Source: NaphS2 sp964588535
Lineage (GTDB): Bacteria; Desulfobacterota; DSM-4660; Desulfatiglandales; Desulfatiglandaceae
Direction of reading: 5' to 3'
Length of the DNA stretch: 5,263 nt
Assembly (NCBI GenBank): GCA_964588535.1
Contig: CAZPQA010000171.1
Coordinates: 1 to 5,263 of the forward strand
The notes beneath the pieces are model-generated. The model worked only from the letters and a program-made list of their open reading frames with translations, did not search any database and was not told the origin of the DNA. A program made the translations under genes and the position numbers. This document shows positions 1 to 5,263 of the stretch, one piece after another. Position 1 is the first letter of the stretch, and every line of letters starts with the position of its first letter.

Positions 1-737
1 GTAAACCCTTCCGTTGAATTGGTGCTGACACCGGCCACGGCCATCATCTCCTTGGCGTAATGGTACGCCTGCCACTCCGACATTTCGATCTGCGCATAAA
101 AAGCCTGCTTGGACATATAGATGGCGTACTTGCTGGTTTTGGCAATCTTCTTTGCAAATTCTAATGTCATTTCATCCAGTTTGTCATCGGGAAACACACG
201 GTTGACCAGATGGAAGCTTTCGGCATCTCTGGCGCTGTAGAGATCAGCGGTCATCAACATCTCCAGGCATTTTTTCGGTGGCACGGCACGGCTTACGGCA
301 ACGGTGGGGGTGGAGCAGTTGTAGGAATAGATGAGACCGGTCATGCCGAATTGGGCCTTTTCCTCGCCCGCCGTGATGAGATCACACCCCGCCACCAGGT
401 GGCATCCGCCGGCCATGGCAATCCCATGCACCTGGGCAATAATACACTGAGGCGCGCTGCGGATGGCTGTCATGAGATTGAACGAGGTCTGGAAAAGCCG
501 TCTGATCTCAGAGAGGGGCTGGTCGAGAATCTCCGAGCGGTCATGACCCGCGCAGAATATATCACCGGCAGCTTTAAGGATAATGACTTTTGCGTCACAC
601 CGCTCACCGGCGTCTTTGAGACATGTTATAATCTCTTCTTCAAACGCAATCCCCAGAGCGTTCCGTTTATCCGGCCGATTAAGGGTCAAAACGCCGATCT
701 CTTCCTTTTCTTCATAATTAATGTATTTGTATGCCAT
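1..737 (-). CDS. ECHDC3-like crotonase-superfamily protein (annotated type: enoyl-CoA hydratase/isomerase), 3' end outside window
   Basis: The frame is open from ATG 737 to the left edge: 245 complete codons, without a stop. Family members are about 260 residues, so only some 10-20 C-terminal residues are missing. The protein starts MAYKYINYEEKEEIGVLTLNRPDKRNAL, a standard crotonase N-terminus. The oxyanion-hole segments are present: FCAGHD at 61-66 and HGIAMAGGCHLVAGCD at 104-119. However, the two catalytic glutamates of enoyl-CoA hydratase (Glu144 and Glu164 in the rat enzyme) are replaced by His113 and Gly134. CSTPTVAVSR at 141-150, FYAQIEM near 220, and the lack of both glutamates resemble the ECHDC3 group, whose activity is poorly defined. 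It may bind acyl-CoA and catalyse another crotonase reaction, or act as an accessory protein. GAGGAG six bases upstream supports the start. It follows the ligase by 38 bases and probably shares its transcript. Confidence 0.9.
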   Translation of the reverse strand, partial: MAYKYINYEEKEEIGVLTLNRPDKRNALGIAFEEEIITCLKDAGERCDAKVIILKAAGDIFCAGHDRSEILDQPLSEIRRLFQTSFNLMTAIRSAPQCIIAQVHGIAMAGGCHLVAGCDLITAGEEKAQFGMTGLIYSYNCSTPTVAVSRAVPPKKCLEMLMTADLYSARDAESFHLVNRVFPDDKLDEMTLEFAKKIAKTSKYAIYMSKQAFYAQIEMSEWQAYHYAKEMMAVAGVSTNSTEGF

Positions 738-754
738 AGATCTCTCCTCATTCG

Positions 755-779
755 TCACGTTTCACGTTTCACGTTTCAC
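755..779. repeat. Heptamer tandem repeat, about 3.6 copies of TCACGTT (GTGAAAC on the minus strand)
   Basis: Three perfect back-to-back copies of TCACGTT (755-761, 762-768, 769-775) plus TCAC at 776-779. It fills most of the 38-base gap between the ligase and the crotonase-like gene and includes the ligase stop codon (778-776). The unit is 7 bases, so copy number could vary without altering either protein, because the ligase stops inside the first unit as transcribed. The function is unknown. Confidence 0.85.
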
Positions 780-2302
780 TCATCACTTTTCTTATCCCAT
801 TCCTTATCCCGCAACAGCCGCCTCAACGGCTTGCCTGCCGCAGAACGGGGGATCTCATCAACGAACTCAACGGCCACAGGCACCTTATAGGGGGCCATTC
901 TCGGTTTGCAGAATTCCCTTATCCCCTCAAATGTCTCTGTTTCCCCTTCATTGAGCTGTATAAAGGCCTTGGGTGCTTCGCCTTTAAGCTCATCAGGAAT
1001 CCCAACGATGATCAGATCCCTGATCTTGGGGTGCACCAGCATCATGTCCTCAACTTCAGATGGGAATACCTTTTCGCCCCCCACATTGATCATATCCTTT
1101 TTACGGTCCACGATATAGGCATATCCGTCCTCGTCCATATAAGCAATGTCTCCTGCGCGAAACCAGCCCTCTGAATCAAAGACGTCTGCTGTGGCCTCCG
1201 GTTTGTTGAGATAACCATTGGTCACACAAGTTCCTTTGACGCACAACTCCCCCTGCTCACCGGGAGGGAGGGGATTTCCCTCATCATCCACCACCTTGAT
1301 TTCCGCATCATCCATGCCCTTGCCACAGGAACCGATCCGAGTCTCCGTATAGGGTACGGTGGTGCCCACGCAGGAGGACTCCGTAAGACCCCAGGCTTCG
1401 GCATATCGCCATTTGAGCGTATCCTCAATCTGACGGATCAGGTTTTCAGGCATTTTGGTGGCGGCCGAGAGGCAGAAAACCACCGAGGAAATATCCCGCT
1501 CATGAATGTCAGGCTGCTTCAGGAAGAGATTATACATGGGTGGCACGCCCTGAAAAACCGTGGGTTTCAGCCTTTCGATATCATTCAGGGTCTCTTCAGG
1601 ATAGAATCGTTCCACCGTAATTACGGTTCCGCCCTTTGAAAGTGTTCCAAACGTCCCGTTGATAAGACCCCAGCAGTGAAAAATGGGTGTGGCGACCATG
1701 GTGACGTCATCCGGTTTGAAATGAACCTTGCCGAATTCCGTGGCATTGTGAAAAATATTAAGATGGGTGGCCATGACCCCTTTGGGCCATCCGGTGGTCC
1801 CAGAGGTGTACATGAGATGGCATATGTCGCTTCCTTTTGTTCCGATCGGCTTGAATTCTTCGCTGCCCTGATTCAACACCGATTCAAGATTGATGTAACT
1901 GCTGCTTTCACCATTGCCATACACAACGATTTTTTCCAATGATTCAAGGTCCGGTTTAACCGCCTCAATGATGGGCAGCCGCGCCTCGTCCACAATGACG
2001 GCACGGCTTTTACAGTCTTTCAAGATATAGACCACTTCCTGTTCCCGGAGCATGGCATTGACCACGTTCACGGTAATGCCGGCCCGGGCTGTCCCCAGGT
2101 AACTGATGATCAACTCCGGAAGGCTGGGGAGGAAAAGGGATAGCACATCTCCCCGTTTCAGACCTGTCTTGAGCAGGCCATCGGCGGTCCGGGTAATCAG
2201 GGCATCCAGCTGAGCATAGGTAATACGCCGCTCACCGAAAATAATGGCCGTTTTGTCGGGGGTGTTCTGCACAGGTCGTTTGATGATATCAGATATGTTC
2301 AT
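776..2302 (-). CDS. AMP-forming acyl/aryl-CoA synthetase (ANL superfamily)
   Basis: A complete 508-residue adenylate-forming enzyme that activates a carboxylic acid with ATP to acyl-AMP and then transfers the acyl group to CoA, in the cytoplasm. Motifs in order: P-loop MYTSGTTGWPKGV at 164-176; A4-like region ATPIFHCWG at 204-212; WGLTESS at 304-310; GWFRAGD at 379-385, whose Asp385 should bind the ribose hydroxyls; hinge DRKKDMINVGGEKVFPSEVE at 399-418; and the C-terminal catalytic lysine, Lys491, in PRSAAGKPLRR. All essential parts are present, so it should be active. The motif around 381-385 has Ala where Thr-Gly-Asp is usual, a mild change. Length and motifs match fatty-acid/aryl-CoA ligases of the FadD/CaiC-like group, not phenylacetate-CoA ligase (PaaK), which is shorter with different motifs. 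The acid cannot be read from sequence; context suggests one that yields, or derives from, the IorAB acyl-CoA. The start at 2302 has AGGAGGT just upstream. Ends in TGA within the heptamer repeat. Confidence 0.92.
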   Translation of the reverse strand: MNISDIIKRPVQNTPDKTAIIFGERRITYAQLDALITRTADGLLKTGLKRGDVLSLFLPSLPELIISYLGTARAGITVNVVNAMLREQEVVYILKDCKSRAVIVDEARLPIIEAVKPDLESLEKIVVYGNGESSSYINLESVLNQGSEEFKPIGTKGSDICHLMYTSGTTGWPKGVMATHLNIFHNATEFGKVHFKPDDVTMVATPIFHCWGLINGTFGTLSKGGTVITVERFYPEETLNDIERLKPTVFQGVPPMYNLFLKQPDIHERDISSVVFCLSAATKMPENLIRQIEDTLKWRYAEAWGLTESSCVGTTVPYTETRIGSCGKGMDDAEIKVVDDEGNPLPPGEQGELCVKGTCVTNGYLNKPEATADVFDSEGWFRAGDIAYMDEDGYAYIVDRKKDMINVGGEKVFPSEVEDMMLVHPKIRDLIIVGIPDELKGEAPKAFIQLNEGETETFEGIREFCKPRMAPYKVPVAVEFVDEIPRSAAGKPLRRLLRDKEWDKKSDE

Positions 2303-2363
2303 GGAACCTCCTGTAAATGAAAGACAAAACAGTTCAATTTAGTTATGGAAGCAAGTTGAAGTC
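2303..2363 (-). other. 61-base spacer between iorB and the CoA ligase
   Basis: This short AT-richer spacer separates the coupled FrhB-like/iorA/iorB block from the ligase/crotonase pair. It holds the ligase ribosome site (AGGAGGT at 2312-2306, only three to four bases before the ATG at 2302). No stem-loop with a T-run is seen, so read-through from iorB is likely. TTGCTT and TTGAAC hexamers occur, but no good -10 box lies at the right distance, so no promoter is called. Confidence 0.6.
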
Positions 2364-2987
2364 TTAATTTACCGTAAGGGCCGCCCGGCCCCATGAGAAG
2401 GCCTCCAGGTTGATGGGTACCTTGGCCGGCGGCATCATCTCTCTAATGGCTTTTTCAAAGATATCCGGTCCCAGGGGCAGATCGGAGATAGCGGAGAGCG
2501 CTCCCACCATCATGATATTGCCTAGAATGGGGTTGCCCATTTTCTGGGCCTGATCCGTGGCTTCCAGGGGCCAGTTGCGGGCCGAGAGTTCGGTCAGCCC
2601 CCGGGATATTTCCTCCCGGCTGGGATAGACCGCCTGGCCGGTGATGACGCTGACCGGATGGATGGGCCGGGTGTTCCAGATCACTTGAACCTCTGGATTG
2701 CCGTATGCGGCCAATACCCGGAAAGCCTCCGAAGGCTCGATAGCGATAACCATGTGGGCGCGTCCTCGGGGAATCTGGGGAGACCAGGCGGATTTTCTGG
2801 AGATTCGCAGGTGGCTCATCACCGAGCCGCCCCGCTGGCTCGCCCCGAAAGTCTCGCCGATGGTCACATAATAATCCTGTGCGACCAGCATGCGCCCCAT
2901 CAGGCGCGAGGCCAGCACATTACCCTGGCCACCTACCCCGGTGATGATGAGATTGTAAGGATCGAACGGCAACTGGGGAGCAGTCAT
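2364..2987 (-). CDS. iorB: IorB-type 2-oxoacid:ferredoxin oxidoreductase, gamma-domain (beta) subunit
   Basis: A 207-residue protein, the normal length for IorB, consisting of a single pyruvate/ketoisovalerate oxidoreductase gamma domain. Motifs: ITGVGGQGN at 15-23 (glycine-rich loop), ETFGASQRGGSVMSHLR at 45-61 (the family's SQRGG signature), a strand and helix with IAIEPSEAFR at 81-90, and GNPILGNIMMVGALSA at 151-166. It pairs with the IorA subunit to complete the enzyme, contributing to CoA binding in related 2-oxoacid oxidoreductases. The frame is open 60 bases further upstream to an ATG at 3047, but the start at 2987 is preferred. It gives the normal N-terminus (a short lead before the first strand), has an AAGGAGGT site six bases upstream, and shares one base with the TGA of iorA (TGATG), a classic coupled arrangement. 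No signal peptide or membrane segment is seen. Ends in TAA. Confidence 0.93.
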   Translation of the reverse strand: MTAPQLPFDPYNLIITGVGGQGNVLASRLMGRMLVAQDYYVTIGETFGASQRGGSVMSHLRISRKSAWSPQIPRGRAHMVIAIEPSEAFRVLAAYGNPEVQVIWNTRPIHPVSVITGQAVYPSREEISRGLTELSARNWPLEATDQAQKMGNPILGNIMMVGALSAISDLPLGPDIFEKAIREMMPPAKVPINLEAFSWGRAALTVN

Positions 2988-4945
2988 CAGGCCACCTCCT
3001 TTTTTGAAATGGCACCCGTGGGGCAGATGGAGGCGCAAACCCCACATCCCACGCAGATCACCTCATCGATACGGGTTTTCTTTGTTTCCGGGTCCCAGAT
3101 GAGCCCAGGACATCCGAAGATCCTGGTACAGAGGCGGTTGCAACCGCAGTCTTCGGCCAGGCAGGCCGCTTCATCCACAGCCATGTCAAACAGACGTTTT
3201 CCCTTCTTCTCCGGACTCAGGGCGCAGGCCTGTCGCAGGATTAAAACCCGGACGCCACCTTTATTATCCAGGAGCTCCAGGAGGGTCTTTTCGGTAGATT
3301 CCATTTCAAATGGATCGGCGATGGCAACGTCGATGTCCATGGCCTCACAGATACGAGCGATGTTCAGTGCGGGCAGCTCTCCACCGCTGGCGTCAGAAAC
3401 GGTGCCCGGGTGCGGTTGAAAACCGGTCATTGCGGTGCCCGAGTTGTCCACCACCACCAGGATTATATCCGCCTGGTTGTGCACCGCATTAACCAGAGCC
3501 GGCATTACCGCGTGGAAAAAGGTGGAGTCCCCGGAGATGGCCATGACCGGCTGGTCAAATTCAAAGCGATTAAATTTCCCGAAACCCGAAGCCAGGCCCG
3601 TTCCTGAACCCATGGCATGAGAGGTTTTCAAGGTATTGAAGCCGCACGATATGGCCCCCATGGTATAGCAGCCGATATCGCCACAGACAAAACCGTCACG
3701 GTTATCCTGTTTCAGCGCGCTGTTGATAATCCAGTAGGAGGCCCGGTGGGGGCAGCCGGGGCAGAAGGTCATGGCCCGGAAGGGGGCATGGCTTTCTGCA
3801 AGTTTACGGGCACGTTCGCTGTAGGCCTCATCGGGCGCCGAAGCCGGCAGACCCAGGATTGCGGCCAGGCCCTGGGCCACCAGGTCCGGATTGAGTTCGT
3901 TAGTGGGGGGCAGGGGTCCGTTCTTGCGCCCGAAGAACTGTTTTGCCCCTGCCTCGGGTCCCAGTTCAGTCCAGAGGGCCTTTACGTTGTCTTCCAGGAA
4001 GGGCATTCCTTCTTCTATGATGAAAATTTTTTCAGATGCTTGAAGGTGTTTGGCCAGCAACCGGGGCGGAAGCGGCCAGGTTGTGCCCAACTTCAACAGT
4101 CCCACATTCCCCTCCAGGCCCAGCAGGGCCAGAGCCTCCCGGGTGTAAAGCCAGGCGGCTGAGCTGGTGATGATTAGAAGCTCTGGGTCACTGGGACCGG
4201 TATAGGTGTTAAAGGGTGATGTTTCAAATATTTCCCGGGCAAGCGCCAGTTTTTCCAGCTGGCGGCGGTGCATGGGATCCACCATGCCGGGGAAGGTAAC
4301 AACCGGCCCCCGCATCTGATCCATGAAGCCGCCGTCAAATTGGAACCGGGCTTGAGACGGGCCGGGACCCATCAAATTGGAACTGAGCTCACCCAGGGCC
4401 ACATTGCCGCTGGCATGGGACATGCGGGTCACCGACCGGAGCATCACCAGATTTCGCACTTTCTCGGAGAGCTCAAAGCACCAGGCGGTCATGTCCTTGG
4501 CCTCCTGAAAATCGCCCGGCTCCACCAGGGGGAATTCCATCATTTTGGCATAATGGCGGGAATCCCCCTCGTTGGTGCTGGAGAGCCCCCCCGGGTCTTC
4601 GCAGCTGACCAGGACCATTCCTGCCCGGGTGCCGCACTCGGTCAGGTGAAGCAGGAAGTCCGAGGCCACGTTCACCCCGACCTGCTTCATTACCGCCATG
4701 GATCTGAGTTGGGCAAAGGAGCCCGCTGCCGCCACTTCCAGTCCAACCTTTTCGTTTACGGACCATTCCACGTAGAGCCCCTGATCCGAAGCCACCCCGG
4801 CCAGGGTCTGTATGATTTCGGAGGAGGGCGTTCCAGGATATCCGGCAACAACCCTGACCCCTGCTTCCAGGGCCCCCCGGGCAATGGCGTCATTGCCCAT
4901 GAGCAGTGCTGTTTCTCCTTTGGCCCCGCAGCTGACTATTGACAT
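2987..4945 (-). CDS. iorA: IorA-type 2-oxoacid:ferredoxin oxidoreductase, alpha subunit (TPP enzyme with ferredoxin domain)
   Basis: This 652-residue protein has the usual length and domain order of indolepyruvate:ferredoxin oxidoreductase alpha subunits. Residues about 15-180 form the N-terminal pyrimidine-binding domain (GNDAIARGALEAGV at 17-30, GYPGTPSSE at 35-43, NEK at 64-66, DPGGLSSTNEGDSRHYAK at 117-134). A central domain spans about 250-345. The thiamine-diphosphate domain spans about 385-575, with FCPGCPHR at 394-401 and a GDS-x(n)-DN cofactor motif (472-474 to 500-501) followed by TAMTGFQPHPG. A ferredoxin domain covers 590-650, with C631-x2-C634-x2-C637-x3-C641-P. Family chemistry: 2-oxoacid + CoA + oxidised ferredoxin to acyl-CoA + CO2 + reduced ferredoxin, reversible, cytoplasmic, oxygen-sensitive. 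The start at 4945 is supported by GGGAGG seven bases upstream and by the 10-base overlap with the FrhB-like gene. Oddities: the first cluster site reads C595-x4-C600-x-C602-x3-C606-x5-C612-P rather than the common C-x2-C-x2-C-x4-5-C-P, and the post-TPP loop has Phe509 where classical IorA usually has His. The substrate is therefore uncertain; arylpyruvate is the default. Confidence 0.93.
   Translation of the reverse strand: MSIVSCGAKGETALLMGNDAIARGALEAGVRVVAGYPGTPSSEIIQTLAGVASDQGLYVEWSVNEKVGLEVAAAGSFAQLRSMAVMKQVGVNVASDFLLHLTECGTRAGMVLVSCEDPGGLSSTNEGDSRHYAKMMEFPLVEPGDFQEAKDMTAWCFELSEKVRNLVMLRSVTRMSHASGNVALGELSSNLMGPGPSQARFQFDGGFMDQMRGPVVTFPGMVDPMHRRQLEKLALAREIFETSPFNTYTGPSDPELLIITSSAAWLYTREALALLGLEGNVGLLKLGTTWPLPPRLLAKHLQASEKIFIIEEGMPFLEDNVKALWTELGPEAGAKQFFGRKNGPLPPTNELNPDLVAQGLAAILGLPASAPDEAYSERARKLAESHAPFRAMTFCPGCPHRASYWIINSALKQDNRDGFVCGDIGCYTMGAISCGFNTLKTSHAMGSGTGLASGFGKFNRFEFDQPVMAISGDSTFFHAVMPALVNAVHNQADIILVVVDNSGTAMTGFQPHPGTVSDASGGELPALNIARICEAMDIDVAIADPFEMESTEKTLLELLDNKGGVRVLILRQACALSPEKKGKRLFDMAVDEAACLAEDCGCNRLCTRIFGCPGLIWDPETKKTRIDEVICVGCGVCASICPTGAISKKEVA
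2994..3001 (-). promoter_or_regulatory. Ribosome binding site of iorB, inside the end of iorA
   Basis: AAGGAGGT is a near-perfect Shine-Dalgarno sequence six bases before the ATG at 2987. It lies within the last codons of iorA (encoding Lys-Glu-Val just before the final Ala and stop). It decides the iorB start in favour of 2987 over the upstream in-frame ATG at 3047, and with the TGATG stop/start overlap suggests translational coupling that keeps the two subunits in balance. Confidence 0.85.
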
Positions 4946-5263
4946 AAAACCGCCTCCCTTCGGGTGTAGATCAAGTCATCTTTCCGGCCCGAGACCTCCT
5001 CTAGCTGGGCTATACAGGTATTCTTCTTTCCCAGAGAGGCGGCCTTGAGTTTGTCCAGATTCTCCGGTGGGACCTCCTTGAATTCCAGCACCCCCTGGGA
5101 TCGTGCCAAATCTAATAATTCCTGACCTTTTTCAGACCGCACCAGAACCTGATTCCAGCCCCGATCCACTTCCCAGCCCGCCGCGCTGCGGGCAGAGCCC
5201 ACCGACAGGTCGGCGAATTCACAGGTGAGGTCATAACAGTACCGGCAACTCTCGCGTACGCAG
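4936..5263 (-). CDS. FrhB/FdhB-family iron-sulfur flavoprotein, C-terminal part (5' end outside window)
   Basis: Only the last 108 residues are visible; the reading frame is open to the right edge, so the start and N-terminal domain lie beyond base 5263. The visible part begins with a cysteine-rich stretch, CVRESCRYCYDLTCEFADLSVG (C-x4-C-x2-C-x4-C followed by ADLSVG), the hallmark of the C-terminal domain of the coenzyme F420 hydrogenase/dehydrogenase beta-subunit family. Next comes a segment typical of that family, with Q-V-L-V-R-S-E-K-G and then LLDLARSQGVLEFKEV. In known members (FrhB, FdhB, F420-dependent sulfite reductase) this fold carries FAD and 4Fe-4S clusters and passes electrons between a metal centre and a soluble carrier. 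The TAG stop lies 10 bases inside the iorA-like gene, so the two are probably translationally coupled, and the protein is best read as an electron-transfer partner of IorAB. The carrier cannot be told: F420 use is not implied, as bacteria without F420 also have such proteins. It is cytoplasmic as far as visible. Confidence 0.85.
   Translation of the reverse strand, partial: CVRESCRYCYDLTCEFADLSVGSARSAAGWEVDRGWNQVLVRSEKGQELLDLARSQGVLEFKEVPPENLDKLKAASLGKKNTCIAQLEEVSGRKDDLIYTRREAVLCQ
4953..4958 (-). promoter_or_regulatory. Ribosome binding site of iorA, inside the FrhB-like gene
   Basis: GGGAGG seven bases upstream of the ATG at 4945, within the last codons of the FrhB-like gene. It supports that start although it overlaps the preceding coding region by ten bases. 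Confidence 0.75.

Noticed and set aside
738..775. Terminator between the ligase and the crotonase-like gene
   Set aside because: The gap is a direct tandem repeat, not an inverted repeat, and has no stem-loop followed by a T-run.
755..779. CRISPR-like array
   Set aside because: Seven-base units with no spacers; a simple tandem repeat, not a CRISPR.
210..890. Plus-strand open frame of 226 codons
   Set aside because: It lies antisense to the crotonase-like gene, whose minus-strand translation shows clear family motifs throughout; the plus-strand product has low-complexity, motif-free sequence and runs across the repeat.
2303..2363. Possible promoter in the iorB-ligase gap (TTGAAC or TTGCTT as -35)
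   Set aside because: The hexamers 17 bases downstream (ACAGGA, TGTTTT) are poor -10 boxes and the first would overlap the ribosome site; not strong enough to call.
2988..3047. Upstream start for iorB at 3047, adding 20 residues
   Set aside because: The added residues are out-of-frame translation of the iorA ferredoxin end, are not part of the normal IorB N-terminus, and the strong AAGGAGGT site points to 2987.
2658..3419. Plus-strand open frame of 253 codons
   Set aside because: Antisense to iorB and the end of iorA, spanning their junction; no recognisable domain, and explained by the G+C-rich third positions of the real genes.
3617..4162. Plus-strand open frame of 181 codons
   Set aside because: Antisense shadow within iorA with no family features or ribosome site that I could support.
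4268..4942. Plus-strand open frame of 224 codons
   Set aside because: Antisense to the N-terminal half of iorA, which has unmistakable motifs on the minus strand; His/Gly-rich translation is typical of a shadow frame.

Overview
All recognisable genes in this window lie on the minus strand and read right to left as one tightly packed, probably co-transcribed set of five genes. Both ends are cut: the first gene lacks its 5' part (beyond base 5263) and the last lacks its final 3' codons (beyond base 1). Nothing convincing is coded on the plus strand, and no RNA gene, mobile element, CRISPR array or origin was seen.

Layout in transcription order. (1) 5263-4936: C-terminal 108 residues of an FrhB/FdhB-type iron-sulfur flavoprotein (coenzyme F420 hydrogenase/dehydrogenase beta-subunit family). 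(2) 4945-2987: a 652-residue IorA-type, thiamine-diphosphate-dependent 2-oxoacid:ferredoxin oxidoreductase alpha subunit with a C-terminal ferredoxin domain; it overlaps gene 1 by 10 bases. (3) 2987-2364: the 207-residue IorB-type gamma-domain subunit, sharing one base with iorA. (4) 2302-776: a complete 508-residue AMP-forming acyl/aryl-CoA synthetase, after a 61-base gap. (5) 737-1: a crotonase-superfamily protein close to the ECHDC3 type, after a 38-base gap that holds a heptamer tandem repeat.

The content points to an anaerobic bacterium that degrades or exchanges carboxylic or aromatic/amino-acid-derived acids. A Desulfobacterota-like sulfate reducer or syntroph fits best, but this is inferred from gene content and general resemblance, not from a marker gene. 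Strong AGGAGG-type ribosome sites and overlapping genes are bacterial in style.

How the genes may work together (inference): IorAB interconverts a 2-oxoacid (classically an arylpyruvate) with an acyl-CoA plus CO2 and reduced ferredoxin. The FrhB-like protein is placed to exchange those electrons with a soluble carrier. The AMP-forming ligase would make acyl-CoA from free acid, and the crotonase-like protein acts on, or binds, an acyl-CoA. The crotonase lacks both glutamates of classical enoyl-CoA hydratases, so hydratase activity should not be assumed. The most interesting points are the FrhB-IorA-IorB coupling, the altered cysteine spacing in the IorA ferredoxin domain, the crotonase lacking its catalytic residues, and the heptamer repeat. 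None alone proves a new system.
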